A DNA stretch of 10,585 nucleotides from an uncultured Collinsella sp. (GTDB lineage Bacteria > Actinomycetota > Coriobacteriia > Coriobacteriales > Coriobacteriaceae), in contig URTL01000062.1 of the NCBI GenBank assembly GCA_900550785.1, positions 1 to 10,585 of the forward strand. Direction: 5' to 3'. The notes under the pieces were generated by a model that worked only from the letters and a program-made list of their open reading frames with translations, did no database searches and was not told where the DNA came from. How positions within the stretch are numbered: position 1 is the first letter of the stretch; every line of letters starts with the position of its first letter. Shown one piece after another: positions 6,013-10,585 of the stretch. A program made the translations under genes and the position numbers.

Positions 6013-7358
6013 GCGGTGGCGCGGCCTAGCCAGTTGCCGCTGTGGTGGTAGATGGTAAACATCGTGGCCGTGATGAGCCAAGTTACAGGGTAAACCAACA
6101 GCAGGTGCTCAAGAGACGGATCGAACGGCATAATCGCAAACACCCAGATCACCCTCAAGACAACGGTGCCAAAAATCGTGAGCAGCATGGGCTGCAAGCT
6201 CACGCCGGCACCGCGAATGGAGCCCGACGCGTTTTCGATAATCGAGAAGATCGCGTAGAACGGCGCGATGAAATGAAGAATCGTCGTGGTGTACGCCGAA
6301 ATCGAAACATCGTCGACAAACAGACGCGACAACGGACCCGAGAACACCAGCAGCACGGCAGACAGGCCACCAATGAGCATAAACGACAGCACGAGCGACG
6401 TATGGTAGCCCTTGCGCATCCGCTCGTAGTTGCGCGCGCCAAAGTTCTGTGCCGAGAACGTGGTGATCGACACGCCAAGCGCCTCGGTAACCATCCAGAC
6501 AATGCCATCCAAGCGGCCCGAAAGACCCCACGCCGTGGTGACATCGGCACCAAACGAATTGACCGACACCTGAATCAAAACGTTGGAAATCGAATACGCA
6601 GCAGACTGAAAGCCAAGCGGAAGACCACACGAGATCATGGTCTTACAAATGCCAGGATCAATGCCGAGTTTGGACAGTGAAAGCTGCCACGCACCGGGTG
6701 CGTGCATCATGCGAATCACGATCATCGTGGCGTTGGAGCAAATGGTCAGCGCCACCGCGATGCCGCAGCCCAGAGCCTCCATATGAAGCACGGCAACGAA
6801 GATGACATCCAGCACCGCATTAACAAGGCAGCCGGAAGCGATGATCGCAGCAGGCCCGCGCGTGTCGCCCACGGCGCGCAGCAGTGCCGTTCCCATATTG
6901 AGCAGCAGTGCCGCAACCATAGCGGCAAAATAGCAACGAGCATAGGCCACGCCCTCGGCCAATAGTTCATGCGGCGTGTTCATAAGCACCAGCATGGGCT
7001 CAACGAACACTATGCCAAGAATCGAGAAAACGATACCGCCCACCAGCGCGAGCGTCATGGCCGTATGGACCGAACGACTCAGTCGCTCATCATCGTGCTG
7101 GCCAAAATACTGACCGGTAATGACCGCGCAGCCGGCGCCGACGCCAACGCAAAAGCCAATGCAGAGCTCGGTGAGCACCATCGTGGCTTGAATGCCACCC
7201 AGTGCGAGCTTGCCGCCAAACTGACCGACGATATAGGTACCGATAAGCGTGTAGGCCTGCTGAAAAAACGAACTAAAAAAGATTGGAACGCACAGCGAAA
7301 GCAGCTGCTGCCAAATGACGCCCTGCGTTACATCGATAGCCGTAGATTTCTTAGCCAC
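6009..7358 (-). CDS. MATE family efflux transporter, 449 aa
   Basis: A multidrug and toxin extrusion family antiporter of the cytoplasmic membrane, coupling export of organic compounds to Na+ or H+. The protein is hydrophobic throughout, consistent with 12 membrane segments in two MatE repeats. Family-like stretches: PIFFSSFFQQAYTLIGTYIVG near the N terminus; LLRAVGDTRGP ending the first half; and WGLSGRLDGIVWMVTEALG, TTFSAQNFGARNYERMRKG and GSIRGAGVSLQPML in the second half. The TM1 position that is often Asp (VDTIIVG) reads Gly (IGTYIVG), so ion coupling may differ. I chose the GTG at 7358 because GGGGAGGG (7369-7362) precedes it; an in-frame TTG at 7391 has no such site. It stands alone between a convergent gene and another leftward gene 125 bp upstream. 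The substrate is unknown. Confidence 0.93.
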   Translation of the reverse strand: MAKKSTAIDVTQGVIWQQLLSLCVPIFFSSFFQQAYTLIGTYIVGQFGGKLALGGIQATMVLTELCIGFCVGVGAGCAVITGQYFGQHDDERLSRSVHTAMTLALVGGIVFSILGIVFVEPMLVLMNTPHELLAEGVAYARCYFAAMVAALLLNMGTALLRAVGDTRGPAAIIASGCLVNAVLDVIFVAVLHMEALGCGIAVALTICSNATMIVIRMMHAPGAWQLSLSKLGIDPGICKTMISCGLPLGFQSAAYSISNVLIQVSVNSFGADVTTAWGLSGRLDGIVWMVTEALGVSITTFSAQNFGARNYERMRKGYHTSLVLSFMLIGGLSAVLLVFSGPLSRLFVDDVSISAYTTTILHFIAPFYAIFSIIENASGSIRGAGVSLQPMLLTIFGTVVLRVIWVFAIMPFDPSLEHLLLVYPVTWLITATMFTIYHHSGNWLGRATA

Positions 7359-7483
7359 ACGCCCTCCCCGCCAGCGTACGTCAACCGACAAAACAGCAAA
7401 TTAAGACCAACGCCAATACCAGCTTAGCACCGACCGACGTCGACCGAAACACCCCGAGTCAGAGCCCGGTGCAAACTATCTGC
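7359..7483. other. Intergenic region upstream of the MATE gene, with a CGACCGA direct repeat
   Basis: These 125 bp hold CGACCGA twice (7431-7437 and 7441-7447), ten bp apart start to start and sharing a CGACGTCG palindrome. They could be an operator for the MATE gene, but nothing beyond position supports that. A weak CACC/GGTG inverted repeat just past the methyltransferase stop is too poor to call a terminator. I see no convincing promoter. Confidence 0.35.
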
Positions 7484-8398
7484 CTAGTGATACAGCCCCG
7501 GCTGGTAGTGATACTCGTTGCTCACGTGCGGGCACAGCTGCCAAAAGGCGACGGCACTCGCCGCGGCCACGTTGAGCGAATCGACCCCGTGCGCCATCGG
7601 AATGCGCACCGCGTGGTCACAGCCGGCAATGGTCTTGGCGCCCAAGCCGGCACCCTCGGTACCCATAAAGATTGCCAAGCGGTCAATCTCCTGCAGCACG
7701 GGATCGTCCAGCGATACGGAATCGTCCGTCAACGCCATAGCGGCACACGAAAAACCGGCATCGTGCAACGCGCTCAGACCATCATGCGGCCACACACGAG
7801 CCTCGCTGCCAATACGCGTCCACGGCACCTGAAACACCGAGCCCATGCTCACGCGGGCCGAGCGACGGTACAGCGGGTCGCAGCACGTCGGACTGACCAA
7901 AATACCGTCGACATTGAGCGCGGCGGCCGAGCGGAAAATCGCACCCACGTTCGTGTGGTCGACAATACCCTCGAGCACGCATACGCGCACCGGGCGCTCC
8001 CCCGCCGCCTCAACGACGCCACCCAAGAACTCATCAACCGGAATCTGCCGCGGGCGACGAAACGCCGCGAGCGCACCGCGCGTCACGTTAAAGCCCGTCA
8101 GCTGCTCCATGAGTTCCATGGAAGCCACGAACACAGGAACCGGACCTGCGCCCTCGCGCACAACCAGGCGCTCAAACAGCGGCATCATCTGGTCGAGCCA
8201 GCGTTCGCCCAAAAGAAAGCTCACCGGCTCATATCCGGCGCGAACCGCGCGCTCGATAACCTTGGCACTCTCGGCGATAAAGATGCCCTTTTGCGGCTCT
8301 AGCACGCAGCGCAGTTCACGCTCGGTCAGTCGCACGTAGGCATCGAGCCGCTCGTCCTCGAGCGAATCAATTCGCAGAACCTCAACGGCATCAGTCAT
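7484..8398 (-). CDS. SpoU/TrmH-family RNA 2'-O-methyltransferase, 304 aa
   Basis: A SAM-dependent SPOUT enzyme that methylates a ribose 2'-OH in rRNA or tRNA. All three SpoU motifs are present: motif 1 at 143-162 (EGIVDHTNVGAIFRSAAAL, with N150 and catalytic-type R156); motif 2 at 244-252 (FMGTEGAGL, E248); and motif 3 at 266-278 (IPMAHGVDSLNVA, with S274 and N276). These build the C-terminal trefoil knot. The N-terminal part of about 135 residues (PQKGIFIAESAKVIERAV and onward) resembles the substrate-binding domain of RlmB/TsnR-like members. The exact target nucleotide cannot be read from sequence. The start is uncertain: ATG at 8398 has GGCAGG 5 nt upstream; an in-frame ATG at 8431 would add 11 residues, with no good site. 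It lies 109 bp downstream of folA. Confidence 0.92.
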   Translation of the reverse strand: MTDAVEVLRIDSLEDERLDAYVRLTERELRCVLEPQKGIFIAESAKVIERAVRAGYEPVSFLLGERWLDQMMPLFERLVVREGAGPVPVFVASMELMEQLTGFNVTRGALAAFRRPRQIPVDEFLGGVVEAAGERPVRVCVLEGIVDHTNVGAIFRSAAALNVDGILVSPTCCDPLYRRSARVSMGSVFQVPWTRIGSEARVWPHDGLSALHDAGFSCAAMALTDDSVSLDDPVLQEIDRLAIFMGTEGAGLGAKTIAGCDHAVRIPMAHGVDSLNVAAASAVAFWQLCPHVSNEYHYQPGLYH

Positions 8399-8444
8399 AG
8401 CAGCCTGCCCGCACCCTTCTTTACAGCACATCTATACCAAACGA

Positions 8445-8463
8445 GGCGACGCTAAGCGCCGCC
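8445..8463 (-). terminator. Hairpin between folA and the methyltransferase gene
   Basis: Minus strand GGCGGCGC (8463-8456) pairs with GCGTCGCC (8452-8445), eight pairs with one G-U and a 3-nt loop TTA, followed by TCGTTT. It lies 45 nt past the folA stop and 47 nt before the methyltransferase ATG. The tail is only weakly U-rich, so it may be a partial terminator or an mRNA-stabilising hairpin. Confidence 0.45.
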
Positions 8464-8507
8464 CCATACATTCAATCAACCCGATAATACCGTTCACGCC
8501 AGACGAT

Positions 8508-9026
8508 TTACGCCTCAACGCGACGATACGTCACGAACTCATAATCGACACCCTCATCGCCCTCGCCAGAGGCAATCGTGGCAACCCCGTCGCGCCGCGC
8601 AACTTCCCACGCAGGATCGGCATCCAGATTAGGAAAGTACGTGTCCACGGCATGGGCGCAATGGTTGTGCGTGACCTCGGCCTCGGCGCAATACGGCAAA
8701 AACTGCCGATACACCTCACCGCCACCGATCACCCAGGCAACAGGCTCATCGGCTACCGCGGCGAGCGCCTCGTCAACGCTATGCACCACGTCAACGCCCT
8801 CGACAGCAAAATCCTCGTCGCGGGTAAGCACGATATTGCGACGGTTCTTGAGTGGACGCCCACCGGGAAAACTCAGCAGCGTCTTGCGCCCCATGATGAC
8901 CGGGCAGCCCTTGGTGCAGGCCACAAAATGGCGCATGTCGGCGCGATTGGACACCACCATGTCGCCCTCGCACCCAATGCCCCAATCGTCACACACGGCA
9001 ACGATAGCAGATAGCTTACACGTCAT
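8508..9026 (-). CDS. folA: Dihydrofolate reductase, 172 aa
   Basis: Reduces dihydrofolate to tetrahydrofolate with NADPH in the cytoplasm, restoring the folate oxidised by the thymidylate synthase encoded just upstream. Seen: the Met20-loop region DWGIGCEG (14-21); D30 in RADMRHF, aligned with the catalytic Asp27 of E. coli; VIMGRKT (43-49); R63 in NRRNIVLTR, the folate glutamate-binding Arg; VIGGGEVY (99-106), NADPH binding; and DTYFPNL (128-134). The length is typical. Start: ATG at 9026, served by AGGTGG (9037-9032), which overlaps the thyA stop codon; an in-frame GTG at 9035 directly after that stop is unlikely. The arrangement implies coupled translation with thyA. Confident call. Confidence 0.96.
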   Translation of the reverse strand: MTCKLSAIVAVCDDWGIGCEGDMVVSNRADMRHFVACTKGCPVIMGRKTLLSFPGGRPLKNRRNIVLTRDEDFAVEGVDVVHSVDEALAAVADEPVAWVIGGGEVYRQFLPYCAEAEVTHNHCAHAVDTYFPNLDADPAWEVARRDGVATIASGEGDEGVDYEFVTYRRVEA

Positions 9027-9035
9027 GAGTACCAC

Positions 9036-9884
9036 CTACACCGCAATGGGGATGTTCTTGACCTGCGGACCGTGCTCGTAGCCCTCCACGATCAGGTCAT
9101 CGGTCGTAAACGCATAGAAATCGTGCACGTCGGGGTTCAGCGTTACCTTGGGCGCCGCAAACTGCGGGCGCTCGATAAGCTCACGGACGATATCGACGTG
9201 GCGGTCGTAAATGTGGGCATCGGCAATCACATGCAGCAGCTCACCCGGAATCATATCGACCGACTGTGCGACCATCATCAGCAAGATGGCGTACTGGCAC
9301 ACATTCCAGTTGTTCGCGGCCAAAATGTCCTGGCTGCGCTGGTTGAGAATCATATTGAGCGTTGGCTTGTCGTCCTGCGGACGCTGCGTCACGTTATACG
9401 TCACGCTGTACGCGCACGGATACAGGTGCATCTCGGACAAATCGCTAAACACATACGTGTTGGTCATGATGCGGCGACTGTACGGAGTATGCTTGAGGTC
9501 GTACAGCACGCGGTCCATCTGGTCAAAGTCGCCCTCGGCATAATGGCTCTTCTGGCCAATCTGGTATCCGTAGGCCTTGCCGATGGAACCGGTCTCGTCG
9601 GCCCACTCGTCCCAGATATGACTGTTGAGATCATGCACGTTATTGGACTTCTTTTGATAGATCCACAGGATCTCGTCCATGGCGGACTTGAGCGCCGTGC
9701 GGCGCAGGGTAAGCGCGGGGAACTCCTCGCGCAGGTCGTAGCGCGCCGTGACGCCAAAGTTTTTAATGGTATAGGCAGGGGTGCCGTCCTCCCACACCGG
9801 GCGGACCTTTTGGCCCTCGGTGGTGGTGCCATGGTCCAAGATATCGCGGCACATGGTTACAAACTGTTGATCAGCTTTGCTCAT
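9036..9884 (-). CDS. thyA: Thymidylate synthase (ThyA type), 282 aa
   Basis: Converts dUMP to dTMP using methylene-tetrahydrofolate. Seen: catalytic C157 in LYPCAYS; R137/R138 in YSRRIMTN, for phosphate binding; the QRSQDI signature (182-187); N194 in NNWNV, matching the dUMP-binding Asn; and H224/Y226 in ADAHIYDRHV. The protein resembles the B. subtilis ThyA1/phage-like branch (DLNSHIWDEWAD, RPQFAAPKVTLNPDVHDFY) more than E. coli ThyA. The residue after the nucleophile is Ala (PCA), where most family members have His. Start: ATG at 9884 with AGGAGGG 5 nt upstream. The frame is open further upstream to 10199, but that would cross the promoter and overlap the divergent gene. It is followed immediately by folA. 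Confidence 0.96.
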   Translation of the reverse strand: MSKADQQFVTMCRDILDHGTTTEGQKVRPVWEDGTPAYTIKNFGVTARYDLREEFPALTLRRTALKSAMDEILWIYQKKSNNVHDLNSHIWDEWADETGSIGKAYGYQIGQKSHYAEGDFDQMDRVLYDLKHTPYSRRIMTNTYVFSDLSEMHLYPCAYSVTYNVTQRPQDDKPTLNMILNQRSQDILAANNWNVCQYAILLMMVAQSVDMIPGELLHVIADAHIYDRHVDIVRELIERPQFAAPKVTLNPDVHDFYAFTTDDLIVEGYEHGPQVKNIPIAV

Positions 9885-9918
9885 TGACCCTCCTGTCAGT
9901 CGCCTACAAGCGAGATTC

Positions 9919-9947
9919 ATTGTAGCCCAGGCGCACGCGGCCCCACA
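9919..9947 (-). promoter_or_regulatory. Candidate thyA promoter
   Basis: The minus strand reads TACAAT (9924-9919), 5 of 6 matches to TATAAT, 35 nt upstream of the thyA ATG. The hexamer 17 bp before it is TGTGGG, a poor -35. The -10 is plausible; the rest is not. Confidence 0.4.
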
Positions 9948-9967
9948 GCCCAAACATAAGCCCTCAT

Positions 9968-9987
9968 TTTCTGACATATGCCAGAAA
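9968..9987. promoter_or_regulatory. Operator-like palindrome, copy 1
   Basis: A 20-bp inverted repeat centred between 9977 and 9978, TTTCTGACATATGCCAGAAA, with nine of ten pairs matching. It lies just upstream of the likely -35 (TTGCAC, 9992-9997) of the DUF134-NifX gene and shares CTGACATATG and a nearby CAG with copy 2. It is probably a binding site for a dimeric regulator. Confidence 0.72.
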
Positions 9988-9991
9988 TTCC

Positions 9992-10019
9992 TTGCACAAA
10001 TCCGCACGTTCGCTATTCT
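9992..10019 (+). promoter_or_regulatory. Candidate promoter of the DUF134-NifX gene
   Basis: TTGCAC (9992-9997), 16 bp, TATTCT (10014-10019). Each box is a modest match (3 of 6 and 4 of 6), but the pair fits exactly between the two operator-like palindromes and would start RNA near 10026, inside copy 2. The TTGACA at 10024-10029 is too close to the ATG to be a useful -35. Confidence 0.4.
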
Positions 10020-10024
10020 ATTGT

Positions 10025-10036
10025 TGACATATGTCA
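10025..10036. promoter_or_regulatory. Operator-like palindrome, copy 2
   Basis: TGACATATGTCA is a perfect 12-bp palindrome centred between 10030 and 10031, 53 bp (about five helical turns) from the centre of copy 1. It covers the expected transcription start and ends 14 nt before the ATG, a position typical of a repressor site. Confidence 0.72.
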
Positions 10037-10050
10037 GATTTGGAGAGTGT

Positions 10051-10585
10051 ATGGCGGGAAGACGAGAAAAATTACGCCGCGTTGGGATCATCCCCGAATA
10101 TCGCGGCTTTACCCCCGATGGCCTTGCCAGCGGAGACGCTATCGATATGACGGTCGATGAGCTCGAAGTACTGCGCCTGTGCGATCTGGAGGGCCTCAAT
10201 CAGGAGGCCGTCGCCCTACGCATGGGCATCGCCCGCGCCACGGTGGCGGCAATCAGCAGTCGCGCGCATCGCAAGGTGGCAAACGCGCTGGTCAATGGAC
10301 GGGCGATCGTCATCGAAGGCGGCAACATCGCGTACTCCCCCATCACCACGACGACGGCCGCATGGCCAGCAAAGGAGGTCGGCACCATGAGGGTGGCAAC
10401 AACGTACGACAACGGCAACATCTTTATGCACTTTGGCCGCAGCGAGCAGTTCAAGATCTACGACATCCAGGATGGCAAGGTGCTCAACGAGCAGGTCGTG
10501 GGCACCGGTGGCACCGGCCACGGCGCCTTGGCGGGCCTGCTTGCCAACGGTGGCGTTGACACGCTCATTTGCGGCGGTATCGGCG
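10051..10585 (+). CDS. UPF0251 (DUF134) HTH protein fused to NifX-like domain (runs off right edge)
   Basis: A likely DNA-binding regulator joined to a dinitrogenase Fe-Mo cofactor-type domain. Residues 1-91 are DUF134: REKLRRVGIIPEYRGFTPDG, then IDMTVDELEVLRLCDLEGLN, and a helix-turn-helix at about 49-80 ending in HRKVANALVNGRAIVIEGG. A short linker (92-112) leads to a NifX/NafY-like domain from M113: MRVATTYDNGNIFMHFGRSE, IYDIQDGKV, GTGGTGHGALAGLLANGGVD, and LICGGIG with conserved C174. Such domains bind or sense Fe-S or Fe-Mo-type clusters, so a metal-responsive regulator is plausible but is inference. Start: ATG with GGAG (10042-10045) 5 nt upstream. The gene is divergent from thyA, with twin palindromes in its promoter. 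There are no nif genes in view. An internal start at 10387 is described separately. Confidence 0.9.
   Translation, partial: MAGRREKLRRVGIIPEYRGFTPDGLASGDAIDMTVDELEVLRLCDLEGLNQEAVALRMGIARATVAAISSRAHRKVANALVNGRAIVIEGGNIAYSPITTTTAAWPAKEVGTMRVATTYDNGNIFMHFGRSEQFKIYDIQDGKVLNEQVVGTGGTGHGALAGLLANGGVDTLICGGIG
10371..10389 (+). promoter_or_regulatory. Internal ribosome-binding site and ATG at the domain boundary
   Basis: AAAGGAGG (10371-10378) stands 8 nt before an in-frame ATG (10387-10389) that begins the NifX-like domain (MRVATTYDNG). It is stronger than the site of the gene's first ATG. It would yield a free NifX-like protein in addition to the fusion. Confidence 0.65.

Noticed and set aside
9885..10199. 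N-terminal extension of thyA by 105 codons
   Set aside because: The added stretch crosses the candidate thyA promoter, the palindromes and the start of the divergent DUF134 gene. The ATG at 9884 has a strong ribosome-binding site and gives a normal-length ThyA.
1..10585. CRISPR arrays, tRNA or rRNA genes, insertion sequences, phage genes
   Set aside because: Looked for repeats with regular spacing, cloverleaf-like segments, transposase or integrase motifs; none seen.

Overview
This GC-rich window holds tightly packed chromosomal housekeeping genes. The T-box-controlled ileS, thyA-folA pair, single ftsH, and UPF0251 (DUF134)-NifX fusion suggest a Coriobacteriia-type gut actinobacterium, Collinsella-like. 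This assignment rests on protein style and gene content only; no database search was possible.

Layout, left to right. The 5' half of ileS (isoleucyl-tRNA synthetase) runs leftward off the window. It is preceded by a roughly 300-nt T-box leader with an AUC (Ile) specifier and a terminator. Divergent from it is an iron-containing alcohol dehydrogenase whose substrate region looks more like HcxA/YbdH than classical GldA. This gene ends in a very strong hairpin shared with a convergent DUF523 (TudS-like) gene. Next comes leftward ftsH, apparently a single-gene unit closed by its own terminator. Divergent from ftsH is a corrinoid adenosyltransferase gene (CobA/CobO type) with an in-frame TAA at codon 5, so it is probably a pseudogene. 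It converges on a MATE transporter gene, and the two stop codons lie in the two arms of one 30-bp palindrome. Then follow, all leftward, a SpoU-family rRNA/tRNA 2'-O-methyltransferase and the folate/thymidylate pair folA and thyA (transcribed thyA then folA). Divergent from thyA is the start of a DUF134-NifX fusion gene that runs off the right edge.

How the genes work together. ThyA turns methylene-tetrahydrofolate into dihydrofolate while making dTMP, and FolA regenerates tetrahydrofolate; the folA ribosome-binding site overlaps the thyA stop, so the two are probably translated from one mRNA. The ileS leader should sense uncharged tRNA-Ile. The other genes have no evident shared pathway.

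The least ordinary parts are at the right edge and at the adenosyltransferase. The DUF134-NifX gene has two near-identical CATATG-centred palindromes 53 bp apart, flanking its likely promoter, and a strong internal Shine-Dalgarno plus ATG exactly at the domain boundary, suggesting that one gene makes two proteins. The nonsense codon in the adenosyltransferase gene may affect B12 cofactor formation unless a second copy exists.
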